Source: Actinomycetes bacterium (GTDB lineage Bacteria > Actinomycetota > Actinomycetes > Streptosporangiales > Streptosporangiaceae). From it: 8,353 nucleotides of DNA. Under the pieces are notes generated by a model. It was given only the letters and a program-made list of their open reading frames with translations. It did not search any database and was not told where the DNA came from. Shown one piece after another: positions 1 through 6,484 of this stretch; position 1 is the first letter of the stretch; each line of letters begins with the position of its first letter. The DNA is taken from NCBI GenBank assembly GCA_023425615.1, contig JAFACJ010000846.1:1-8353 (forward strand), written 5' to 3'. The position numbers and the translations under genes are program-made.

Positions 1-1441
1 CCAGTGGGCTGAGCGTCCGCTCGACGAACGCCCGGAGCCTCGGATCCTCGCGCAGCGTGTAGAGCAGCCCGCGCAGCTGGATGTCCTGAATGCGGTAGCA
101 CCGGCGCGCCCCGCCGAGCGGCCGCCCGCTCGCGCGGGCTGCCAGCGCGACATCGGTGGCCTCGGCGAACGACGGCCGCACCTCGTGGAAGTCGGTCACC
201 GCCTCGCCGACCGCGATCGTCACCCGGGGCAGGCCGACACCGTCGCACAGCCCGTGCAGGCGGCGCGCGAACGCCTCGACGTGCTCGTCCCGCTGGTCCT
301 CGCGCAGCAACATGAGCACACCCCACCGGCCGGCCACGAACGGGCCGTGCAGGGCGTCGAGGTCGGTTTCGCCCAGCGCCTTGCGCACCTGCCCCGTCAG
401 GTCCTGGTCGGTGCCGAGCACCACGAGCGGCAGATACCTGCGGTTGCGCGTGGTGTGCCCGAGCGCCTCCGCGCGGGCGTGCACCGCTTCCGCCGAGGTG
501 TACCGCGCGGCGACGATGTCGGCGAGCACCGAGCGGCGCGCCTTGGCGACCAGCTCGTCCTCGCCCTCGATCAGGAACCGGATCGCCAAGGCGGCGGCGG
601 CGCGCTCGACCACCATCACCTGCGCCGGGCCGGGAGCCCGCGAGGTGAACAGGGTGAGCCGGCCCCACTGCCGGCCCCGCACCTCCACCGGTACCGTCAC
701 CGTGCCGCCGGCCGCGTCCGCCTCGGTACCGAAGACGGGCGCGAGTGCCCGCGCCCGGCGTCGCCACCGGCTCAGGAGCAGTTCCTCAGAGCCCTCACCG
801 GCGTCCAGCGCGAGCACCTGGTGCAGCCGGTCGGTGAAGACGATCTGCCCGCCTGCCAGCTCCGCCGCGGCGCGCACCAGCTCCTCGGCGGAGGCCTCGG
901 TGAGGGACAGCTCGGTGAACCGCTGGTGGGCGGCGGTGGTCATCTGGAGCATCTCGCGCCGGCCGTCGATGAGCGCCGAGTGGACGGCCTCGGTGATCTT
1001 GACGAAGGGCACCTCCCTCCCCAGCGCCACGAGCGGCAGGCTCCCGCGCCGGCACGCGCGGACCATCTCCGCCGGCACCTCCGCGTAGCGGCGCCCCAGT
1101 TCGATCACCAGTCCGGCGACGCCCTGCTCCACGAGCCCGTCGATGTAGGAGTCGATCTCGCCGCGTTCCCTGGGCAGGGCGATGCCGGTGGTGAGGATCA
1201 GCTCACCGCCCTGAAGCAGTCCCTCGGTGTCGGCGAGTTCGATCACATGGGCCCACCGGATGCTCCGGCCGAGCTGATCCGCGCCCGCCAGGACCGAGGG
1301 GAGCGCCTCGACCGTCAGGGGCATCTCGAGGAAATCGGAGATGGTGAGGGAACCGAGCCGGCCGGAGCCGGAGGCTCCGTGCCGTGTCCCCCTCCGTCGC
1401 GGATGGCCGACATCGGCGAGAACCGCCGCACCTTCGCTCAT
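1..1441 (-). CDS. PucR-family transcriptional regulator, 3' end outside window
   Basis: This is a cytoplasmic regulator of the PucR/CdaR type, a family that often controls purine, amine or amino-acid catabolism. The frame is open from an ATG at 1441 to the window edge, giving 480 codons. Residues 32-155 match the PucR N-terminal sensor domain; the segment RWAHVIELADTEGLLQGGEL (62-81) followed by ILTTG is typical. A central region around 290-410 resembles the GGDEF-like domain of the family. The C-terminal helix-turn-helix, expected in the next 60-80 residues, lies outside the window. The start is supported by AAGGGAG (1448-1454) six bases upstream. About 30 poorly conserved residues precede the sensor domain. 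It is divergent from the TetR gene, with operator-like repeats between them. Its target is unknown; the nearby mmsA gene is a possible one. Long plus-strand frames across this stretch are antisense shadows. Confidence 0.92.
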   Translation of the reverse strand, partial: MSEGAAVLADVGHPRRRGTRHGASGSGRLGSLTISDFLEMPLTVEALPSVLAGADQLGRSIRWAHVIELADTEGLLQGGELILTTGIALPRERGEIDSYIDGLVEQGVAGLVIELGRRYAEVPAEMVRACRRGSLPLVALGREVPFVKITEAVHSALIDGRREMLQMTTAAHQRFTELSLTEASAEELVRAAAELAGGQIVFTDRLHQVLALDAGEGSEELLLSRWRRRARALAPVFGTEADAAGGTVTVPVEVRGRQWGRLTLFTSRAPGPAQVMVVERAAAALAIRFLIEGEDELVAKARRSVLADIVAARYTSAEAVHARAEALGHTTRNRRYLPLVVLGTDQDLTGQVRKALGETDLDALHGPFVAGRWGVLMLLREDQRDEHVEAFARRLHGLCDGVGLPRVTIAVGEAVTDFHEVRPSFAEATDVALAARASGRPLGGARRCYRIQDIQLRGLLYTLREDPRLRAFVERTLSPL

Positions 1442-1447
1442 GAGGTA

Positions 1448-1454
1448 CTCCCTT
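1448..1454 (-). promoter_or_regulatory. Ribosome binding site of the PucR gene
   Basis: On the minus strand the sequence AAGGGAG sits six bases before the ATG at 1441. It fixes the start of the PucR gene and contrasts with the neighbouring genes, which appear to be leaderless. Confidence 0.7.
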
Positions 1455-1519
1455 CCCAGTTCACAGGGCCCCCGGACCTTCGAGTATGGCCGCGAGGGGC
1501 GCCGCTCCGATAGGTGGAT

Positions 1520-1554
1520 GGACCAAATAGTTGATCCGACCAAACATTTGACTT
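1520..1554. promoter_or_regulatory. Tandem operator-like inverted repeats between pucR and TetR genes
   Basis: GGACCAAATAGTTGATCC (1520-1537) is an imperfect palindrome with 14 of 18 positions symmetric and core CAAATAGTTG (1524-1533). A second, weaker copy follows exactly 17 bp later with core CAAACATTTG (1541-1550). The first copy recurs upstream of the NRAMP gene at 3381-3398 with 15 of 18 identical bases. TetR proteins typically bind such palindromes near their own gene, so the likely ligand is the double TetR protein encoded at 1605. The site could also affect the divergent PucR gene. Binding is inferred, not shown. Confidence 0.6.
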
Positions 1555-1591
1555 TGACCGAATCCGGTTCCAGGCAGACCCCGCGAGAGGG

Positions 1592-1597
1592 CATACT
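1592..1597 (+). promoter_or_regulatory. Possible -10 element of a leaderless TetR transcript
   Basis: CATACT lies seven bases before the ATG at 1605, the spacing expected when transcription starts at the start codon. A weak -35 candidate, TTCCAG, is at 1568-1573. The only purine-rich stretch upstream, GAGAGGG, ends about 13 bases before the ATG, which is too far for a good Shine-Dalgarno site. Confidence 0.4.
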
Positions 1598-1604
1598 TGT
1601 CTCC

Positions 1605-2891
1605 ATGACTACGTCGTCTCGCATGGTCGACGCCGCCGCTCCCCCTGGTTCGGGACAGCGGACAGACGAGATCCGCCGCGTGGCCGCAGGCCTCTTCGCG
1701 GTCTCCGGGTACTCGGCCACTACGATGACCGACATCGCCAACGCGGTGGGGATCCTTCCCGGCAGCCTGTACCACCACTTCACGTCGAAGGAAGAGATCG
1801 CGGTCGAGATCCTCGCCGAACTCGACCGCGAGCTGAGCGCCTTGGCGGCGAAGGCGTCCAAGCGCCTCCCCGAGCTCGAAGGCGGCCCCGAGGAGCGGCT
1901 CAGGTACATGGCACGGGAGGTGACGGCGCTCTCCCTCCGCAGCGCCGCCGCCCTGCGCCTCTACTCCTACGATGCGCCGAGCACGGCGACCGAACGGTTC
2001 CGGTCCGCGCTCAAGCTCCGGGCGCCCGCGCTGCAGAAGGTGTGGAAGCGCGCCCTCGACGGCCTCGTCCCGCGGTCGGGCGCATCCGCGGGCGATCTCG
2101 GCATGCTGCGCTACGCGCTCCCTCAGCTCACCTTCAACGCGGCGCTGAACGTCCCCGGCGGGCCCGATGCCGAGCACATCGCGCGGCAGTTCTGCGACCT
2201 CCTCCTCAAGGGCCTGGTCATCGGCTGCCCCGACGACCGGGTCCTTGACGCATCGGAGGCGATGCGCGCGGCCCGCGAGGCGATGGCGGAGTGGAGGCTC
2301 CCCCGGGAACCGACCGGTTCGGGGACCAGGGAGGACATCATCGCCGCCGCGCGCGGCGAGTTCGCCCGCCGCGGCTACCACGCGACCACCATCCGTGACG
2401 TGGCGGAGGCCGCGGGCGTGCGCATGGGCACGCTCTACCGCAGGGTGGAGTCCAAGGAGGAGATCCTCACGGAGATCCTCGGCACCTACACCGCGAGCCT
2501 GGACCAAGCGCTGCGGGGCGCCCTGACGACCGGGACCTCGGTCGCGGCCTCACTCGACGCGTTCGCGCTGGTGTTCGTCCACGCCAAGCGGCAGTTCCGC
2601 CAGGAATCGGACATCGTGAAGTTCAGCGCGCACGGCCCCGGCCCCACGAGCGACCCGTTCCAGACGTACTTCGAGCAGACCCAGGACCGCTTCCGCCTGC
2701 TGGAGGGACTGCTCCACCGGGGCACCGCCGAGAACTCGGTCCGGCCGATCAACACCCCGGAGGAACTCGGGGCGTACATCCGCGCGATCGTGTGGCTCCC
2801 CTACCAGGACTTCGCACGGGCCGGCGTGCCCAGGACCCACCGCTTCCTGCGCGGCTCCCTGCTCCGGGGGTTCCTGAGCCCGTCGTCCTGA
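1605..2891 (+). CDS. Tandem (double) TetR-family transcriptional regulator
   Basis: This 428-residue protein is a fusion of two complete TetR/AcrR units; a normal member has about 190-220 residues. The first helix-turn-helix spans roughly residues 21-67, with SGYSATTMTDIANAVGI and then GSLYHHFTSKEEI. The second spans roughly 241-288, with RRGYHATTIRDVAEAAGV and then GTLYRRVESKEEIL. Each is followed by 140-170 residues of mostly helical ligand-binding/dimerisation sequence. The two ligand domains are not obviously alike, so this is not a fresh exact duplication. Both DNA-binding domains look intact. The chain may act as an intramolecular pseudo-dimer, or pair further on the tandem sites at 1520-1554. 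The ATG at 1605 is chosen because the N-terminus then fits the family and a -10 element sits just before it. An in-frame ATG at 1623 is an alternative. The frame stays open upstream to 1341, but that part is antisense to pucR. The effector is unknown. Confidence 0.92.
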   Translation: MTTSSRMVDAAAPPGSGQRTDEIRRVAAGLFAVSGYSATTMTDIANAVGILPGSLYHHFTSKEEIAVEILAELDRELSALAAKASKRLPELEGGPEERLRYMAREVTALSLRSAAALRLYSYDAPSTATERFRSALKLRAPALQKVWKRALDGLVPRSGASAGDLGMLRYALPQLTFNAALNVPGGPDAEHIARQFCDLLLKGLVIGCPDDRVLDASEAMRAAREAMAEWRLPREPTGSGTREDIIAAARGEFARRGYHATTIRDVAEAAGVRMGTLYRRVESKEEILTEILGTYTASLDQALRGALTTGTSVAASLDAFALVFVHAKRQFRQESDIVKFSAHGPGPTSDPFQTYFEQTQDRFRLLEGLLHRGTAENSVRPINTPEELGAYIRAIVWLPYQDFARAGVPRTHRFLRGSLLRGFLSPSS

Positions 2892-2892
2892 C

Positions 2893-3351
2893 TCAGGAGA
2901 ACCGGATCCGCACCTCGCAGTTGAGCGCCGCCTCCAGCGCGGTGTGCAGGCGGCTCTCGGGAACCCGGCGGCTCTCCGCCCGCGCGATCGTCACCGTCAC
3001 GAGATCGTCCTCGCCCGCGGTCTCGCGCGTGACCTCGCCGGCGACTCCGAAGCGGTTCAGCACCCCGAGCGCGTCCTCGTCGGTGCCCCGGCTGATGAAC
3101 GTGGTGACGCCCGGTTCCGCCGGCAGGCCGAACGCCGACGCGCAGAGGTCGGCGTAGTCACGCGCCGAACGCCCCCTGCCGATGGCGTCGGTGATGATCT
3201 CGATCTCGCGGTGCCGGTCGGCGAGGTGATCGCCGGGACTGGCGATGACCTCGATGCCGAGAGCGGCGAGCCGCCCGATTCCCGCCTCGTACTCGCCCGG
3301 GGTCAGCACGCCGTCGGCGTCGACGACGATCCGGATCACTGCGGTAGCCAC
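2893..3351 (-). CDS. Unrecognised 152-aa protein divergent from the NRAMP transporter
   Basis: I do not recognise this family. The protein starts at a GTG (3351) with ATAVIRIVVDADGVLTPGEY and ends tail-to-tail with the TetR gene, one base apart. It has no signal peptide or membrane segment and looks like a soluble alpha/beta protein. It contains a beta strand plus DADG turn (residues 4-17), an acidic/His-rich helix around 40-56, and a C-terminal alternation of strands and a helix (118-152). IVVDADGVLT resembles motif I of HAD phosphatases and TFISRGTDEDALGVLNRFGV could mimic their motif II region. However, it is too short and shows no GDxxxD motif IV, so I do not call it a HAD enzyme. The frame runs on upstream into the transporter gene, but GTG 3351 fits a leaderless -10 (TACGGT). 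Sharing a 62-bp operator region with the NRAMP gene suggests a linked role. Confidence 0.75.
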   Translation of the reverse strand: MATAVIRIVVDADGVLTPGEYEAGIGRLAALGIEVIASPGDHLADRHREIEIITDAIGRGRSARDYADLCASAFGLPAEPGVTTFISRGTDEDALGVLNRFGVAGEVTRETAGEDDLVTVTIARAESRRVPESRLHTALEAALNCEVRIRFS

Positions 3352-3357
3352 GCGCCG

Positions 3358-3363
3358 ACCGTA
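3358..3363 (-). promoter_or_regulatory. Possible -10 element of the 152-aa gene, leaderless
   Basis: On the minus strand TACGGT fits the TAnnnT pattern and lies six bases before the GTG at 3351. A weak -35, TTGCTC (3382-3387), is 18 bases further upstream and overlaps the operator-like palindrome. Confidence 0.45.
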
Positions 3364-3380
3364 TCCCAACCGCACACTCT

Positions 3381-3398
3381 GGAGCAAATAGTTGGTAC
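3381..3398. promoter_or_regulatory. Operator-like palindrome in the NRAMP divergent promoter
   Basis: GGAGCAAATAGTTGGTAC matches the palindrome at 1520-1537 at 15 of 18 positions, including the whole CAAATAGTTG core (3385-3394). It lies just upstream of the NRAMP -10 box and over the presumed -35 of the opposite gene, so a bound repressor could shut both promoters. The binding protein is inferred to be the double TetR regulator. Confidence 0.6.
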
Positions 3399-3402
3399 GA
3401 GC

Positions 3403-3408
3403 TAGGGT
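3403..3408 (+). promoter_or_regulatory. -10 element of a leaderless NRAMP transcript
   Basis: TAGGGT fits the actinobacterial TAnnnT pattern and sits six bases before the ATG at 3415. No Shine-Dalgarno sequence is present, so the transcript probably begins at the start codon. This leaves no room for a manganese riboswitch leader. Confidence 0.5.
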
Positions 3409-3414
3409 GCCCCC

Positions 3415-4632
3415 ATGCTCATGGGAAGACAACTGCGGCGTTTCGCCCTGCTCGGCCCCGCCTTCATCGCCGCGGTGGCCTACGTGGACCCCGGAAACGT
3501 GGCGACGAACGTCACCGCCGGTGCGAAATACGGCTACACGCTCGTCTGGGTGGTCGTGCTCGCGAACGTGATGGCGGTGATCGTGCAATACCTCTCAGCG
3601 AAACTCGGGGTGGTCACCGGCCGCTCCCTGGCGGGGGAACTGGGCAGCCGGCTCTCCAGGCCGGCCCGGATCGCCTACTGGCTCCAGGCGGAGGCCGTCG
3701 TCATCGCCACCGACATGGCCGAAGTGGTGGGCGGAGCCGTCGCCCTGTGGCTCCTCTTCGACATCCCCCTCGTCCTCGGCGCCGTGCTGACCGCGGCCGT
3801 CGCGCTCCTCGTCCTCCGCGTCGGCGACCTGCGCGGACAGAGCGCCCTGGAACGGTTGATCATGGGCTTCCTCGCCCTCATCGCGACCGGGTTCGTGGCA
3901 GGGCTCGTCGTCGGCCCGCCGGATGCGGCGGAACTGGCGCGCGGCATGATCCCCTCCTTCGCCGGGAGCGAGAGCCTGCTGCTGGCGTCCGGCATCATCG
4001 GCGCCACGGTGATGCCGCACGTCATCTACCTCCATTCGAGCTTGACCGTCAACCGTCTCGACCATCGGGGCGAGGGACTCTCGATACGTGCCCTCCTGTC
4101 GGTGACGCGCGTGGACGTGGCGGCCGCGCTGTGCCTGGCCGGGGTGCTCAACGTCTCCCTGCTCGTCGTCGCGGCGGCGAACCTGCACGGAGCACCGGGC
4201 ACCGGCACCTTGCAGGGCGTCCACGAGGTGATCACCTCGGAGCTGGGCGCCGGCGTCGCGATGCTGTTCGCGGTCGCACTGCTGGGATCCGGCCTCGCCT
4301 CGACCTCCGTCGGCGGCGCCGCCGGAGCCGAGGTGATGCGCGGCCTGCTCGACCGTGAGGTCTCGATGTTCACCCGGCGGATCGTGAGCGTCGCGCCCGC
4401 CGTCGTGGTGCTGGCCCTGGGCGCCGAGCCGAGCGCGACCCTGGTCCTCTCACAGGTGGTGCTCTCGCTCGGCATCCCCTTCGCGCTCGTCCCGCTCATC
4501 GCGCTGACCGCCCGGCGGGACGTCATGGGCGCCCATGTGAACAGGCCGGGCACGACGGCCGCCGCGTGCTGCGTCGCGGCGCTGGTGATCGTGCTGAACG
4601 TGGTGCTGGTGTGCCTGACCTTCGCGGGCTGA
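3415..4632 (+). CDS. NRAMP-family divalent metal transporter (MntH type)
   Basis: This 405-residue membrane protein is predicted to import Mn2+ or other divalent metals with protons. It has about eleven hydrophobic segments. Family signatures are intact: DPGN in the first segment (residues 25-28), TDMAEVVGGA in the third (D100 to E103) and MPH in the sixth (200-202). These metal-site residues are those of true manganese/iron NRAMPs, not of the magnesium or aluminium branches. The length is usual for bacterial MntH. ATG 3415 directly follows a -10 box; ATG 3421 is an alternative. Control appears to come from the operator-like palindrome at 3381-3398 and not from a riboswitch. It is divergent from the 152-aa gene and 85 bp ahead of mmsA, in the same direction, with no hairpin seen between them. 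Some NRAMP relatives sit in metabolic operons (for example ycsG of Bacillus), so a substrate other than metal is a minor possibility. Confidence 0.94.
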   Translation: MLMGRQLRRFALLGPAFIAAVAYVDPGNVATNVTAGAKYGYTLVWVVVLANVMAVIVQYLSAKLGVVTGRSLAGELGSRLSRPARIAYWLQAEAVVIATDMAEVVGGAVALWLLFDIPLVLGAVLTAAVALLVLRVGDLRGQSALERLIMGFLALIATGFVAGLVVGPPDAAELARGMIPSFAGSESLLLASGIIGATVMPHVIYLHSSLTVNRLDHRGEGLSIRALLSVTRVDVAAALCLAGVLNVSLLVVAAANLHGAPGTGTLQGVHEVITSELGAGVAMLFAVALLGSGLASTSVGGAAGAEVMRGLLDREVSMFTRRIVSVAPAVVVLALGAEPSATLVLSQVVLSLGIPFALVPLIALTARRDVMGAHVNRPGTTAAACCVAALVIVLNVVLVCLTFAG

Positions 4633-4636
4633 CGGT

Positions 4637-4678
4637 TTGACAGCCTGTTCAAGCCGGATCTCCGTCCTTGACAACCTG
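4637..4678. repeat. Direct repeat TTGACArCCTG upstream of mmsA
   Basis: TTGACAGCCTG (4637-4647) and TTGACAACCTG (4668-4678) are two copies of one 11-mer, 31 bp (three helical turns) apart. Both contain a perfect -35 hexamer, but neither is followed by a good -10 at 16-19 bp. They may be -35 elements or binding sites for an activator of mmsA. Confidence 0.4.
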
Positions 4679-4717
4679 CCTGTTGCCGCGATCCGCGCCC
4701 GCCCTGAGCATGAGGCC

Positions 4718-6223
4718 ATGACCGAGCACATCAGTGAGCACTGGCTGGACAACGCGCTGTTCTCCGGCGCCTCCGAACGGACCGCGGATGTCACCGATCC
4801 CGCCACGGGCAGGGTCTGCGGACAGGTCAGGCTCGCGAGCGAGGCGGACGCCCTGGCCGTGATCGCCTCGGCCAGGCGCGCCGCCCCGGGCTGGGCCTCC
4901 ACCTCGCTCGCCAAGCGCGTGAAGGTGCTCTTCCGCTTCCGGGAACTCCTGGAGGAACGGAAGGAGGAACTGGCCGCGATCATCACCGCGGAGCACGGCA
5001 AGGTCCTCGAAGACGCCCTCGGCGAGGTCAGCCGCGGACTTGAGGTCGTCGAGTTCGCCTGCGGGATCCCGCACCTGGTCAAGGGCGAGTTCTCCGAGCA
5101 GGTCTCGACGGGCGTCAACACCCACTCCAAGCGGCAGGCGCTCGGTGTCGTCGCCGTCATCAGCCCGTTCAACTTCCCCGCCATGGTGCCCATGTGGTTC
5201 TTCCCGGTCGCGATCGCGACGGGCAACACCGTGGTGCTCAAGCCCAGTGAGAAGGACCCCGGCGCCTCCGTCTGGATCGCCCAGTTGTGGAAGGAGGCGG
5301 GGCTTCCCGACGGCGTCTTCAACGTGTTGCAGGGGGACAAGGAGGCGGTCGACGCGCTCCTCGACTCACCCGACGTGCAGGCCGTGAGCTTCGTGGGCTC
5401 GACCCCTGTCGCGCGCTACGTCCACGAGCGCGCCGCCGCCGCCGGAAAGCGGGCGCAGGCCCTGGGCGGGGCGAAGAACCACATGGTCGTCCTGCCGGAC
5501 GCCGACCTCGATCTCGTGGCGGACTCCGCGGTCAGCGCCGCCTTCGGCTCCGCCGGCGAACGCTGCATGGCGGTGAGCGTGCTGGTCACCGTGGGGCCCG
5601 GCGCCGACGACGTCATCGCCGCGATCCAGCGGCGCGTGAGCACCCTGCGGGTGGGCGACGGCACCCTCGGCTGCGACATGGGCCCGCTCGTCACCAAGGA
5701 GCACCGCGACAAGGTCTCCTCCTTCATCGACGCGGGCGTGGAGGACGGCGCGAAGCTGGTGATCGACGGCCGCGGCCTGCGCGTGGCCGACCGTCCCGAC
5801 GGCTTCTGGCTCGGCCCGACCCTCTTCGACCACGTCACCCCTGACATGGGCATCTACACCGAGGAGATCTTCGGCCCGGTGCTCGGCGTCGTGCGGGTCG
5901 ACACCTATGAGGAGGCCATCGCGCTGGTCAACGCCAACAGATACGGCAACGGCGCCGTGCTGTTCACCCGCGACGGCGGCGCGGCACGCCGTTTCGAGTC
6001 CGAGGTCAACGCCGGCATGATCGGCATCAACGTGCCGGTGCCCGTCCCCACCGCCTACTACTCGTTCGGCGGCTGGAAGGCCTCGCTCTTCGGCGACACC
6101 CACGCCCACGGCATGGAGGGGGTCCGCTTCTTCACCCGCGCCAAGGTGGTGACCAGCCGCTGGATCGACCCGGGCGTGGCCCCGTCGAGCGACCTGGCGC
6201 TGGCCTTCCCGACCAACGACTGA
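4718..6223 (+). CDS. mmsA: CoA-acylating methylmalonate-semialdehyde dehydrogenase
   Basis: The enzyme oxidises methylmalonate or malonate semialdehyde with NAD+ and CoA to propionyl-CoA or acetyl-CoA plus CO2. It serves valine, thymine/uracil, beta-alanine or inositol breakdown in the cytosol. The protein is 501 residues, the usual length. It shows the family block SPFNFPAMVPMWFFPVAIAT then GNTVVLKPSEKDP, the nucleotide-binding FVGSTPVA (Gly227), LGGAKNH in place of the hydrolytic dehydrogenases' ELGGK, and the catalytic Cys283 in GERCMA. Arg106 and Arg282 match the two arginines that bind the substrate carboxylate in the Bacillus enzyme, as I recall the literature. ATG 4718 is chosen because the protein then begins just before the conserved HWLDN segment. 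Its Shine-Dalgarno is weak, and the in-frame TTG at 4637 would add non-conserved residues. No aminotransferase partner is visible in the window. Confidence 0.96.
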   Translation: MTEHISEHWLDNALFSGASERTADVTDPATGRVCGQVRLASEADALAVIASARRAAPGWASTSLAKRVKVLFRFRELLEERKEELAAIITAEHGKVLEDALGEVSRGLEVVEFACGIPHLVKGEFSEQVSTGVNTHSKRQALGVVAVISPFNFPAMVPMWFFPVAIATGNTVVLKPSEKDPGASVWIAQLWKEAGLPDGVFNVLQGDKEAVDALLDSPDVQAVSFVGSTPVARYVHERAAAAGKRAQALGGAKNHMVVLPDADLDLVADSAVSAAFGSAGERCMAVSVLVTVGPGADDVIAAIQRRVSTLRVGDGTLGCDMGPLVTKEHRDKVSSFIDAGVEDGAKLVIDGRGLRVADRPDGFWLGPTLFDHVTPDMGIYTEEIFGPVLGVVRVDTYEEAIALVNANRYGNGAVLFTRDGGAARRFESEVNAGMIGINVPVPVPTAYYSFGGWKASLFGDTHAHGMEGVRFFTRAKVVTSRWIDPGVAPSSDLALAFPTND

Positions 6224-6250
6224 CCCGCGGGACGAAGCCGCTCTCGCCCT

Positions 6251-6296
6251 CCGCGCCCGGCGCCGCCCGCGGAAGGTCCGGGGCGGCGGGACGCGG
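6251..6296 (+). terminator. GC-rich hairpin after mmsA
   Basis: CGCCGCCC (6261-6268) pairs perfectly with GGGCGGCG (6281-6288) around a 12-base loop. An outer stem, CCGCG (6251-6255) with CGCGG (6292-6296), may extend it. It begins 28 bases after the stop codon. There is no T tract, as is common for actinomycete terminators. It lies between two convergent transcripts and could serve both. Confidence 0.55.
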
Positions 6297-6305
6297 GGCG
6301 TGCCG

Positions 6306-6470
6306 TCAGCTGCGGGTGGCCGCCAGTGCCTTCGACCAGGCGGTGAACTGGGTGAAACCGGTGAAGTCGGTGTGGAAACCGAGGGCGACCTGCGCGGACA
6401 CGTCCGCGATCTGCAGGGCGCCCAGGAGCCGCAGACCGCGGAGGCGACCGGCGCGCTGCCGACCGGCCAT
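6306..6470 (-). CDS. Possible 54-aa small protein
   Basis: I do not recognise this ORF. It runs from ATG 6470 to TGA 6306, starting 14 bases after the stop of the cysteine-rich gene in the same direction. The first half is basic (MAGRQRAGRLRGLRLLGALQ) and the second half contains HTDFTGFTQFTAWSKAL, with the unit FTxFT repeated. Nearly every codon ends in G or C, supporting this frame. No Shine-Dalgarno is visible before the ATG. It could be translated by coupling, could start further in (a GTG opens VSAQVALGF), or could be the tail of a decayed gene. Confidence 0.33.
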   Translation of the reverse strand: MAGRQRAGRLRGLRLLGALQIADVSAQVALGFHTDFTGFTQFTAWSKALAATRS

Positions 6471-6484
6471 GCCGTGTGCGTGGG

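Noticed and set aside
156..1513. Long plus-strand open frames (about 310 and 442 codons) at the left end
   Set aside because: They are antisense to a frame that is open from 1441 to the edge, matches the PucR sensor domain and has a good ribosome site. Their products are low-complexity Arg/Ser/Ala or Glu/Arg/His mixtures typical of high-GC shadows.
1341..1604. Upstream extension of the TetR gene to 1341
   Set aside because: The extra 88 residues overlap the pucR 5' end and the operator region and do not resemble TetR sequence.
3306..3340. EF-hand calcium loop in the 152-aa protein (DADGVLTPGE)
   Set aside because: The loop is too short and lacks the third acidic position and spacing of an EF-hand.
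3352..3588. Upstream extension of the 152-aa gene to 3588
   Set aside because: It would overlap the start and first helices of the NRAMP gene. The added residues are His/Arg-rich shadow sequence.
4637..4717. TTG start at 4637 for mmsA
   Set aside because: The added 27 residues are not conserved in the family, and the region holds promoter-like direct repeats.
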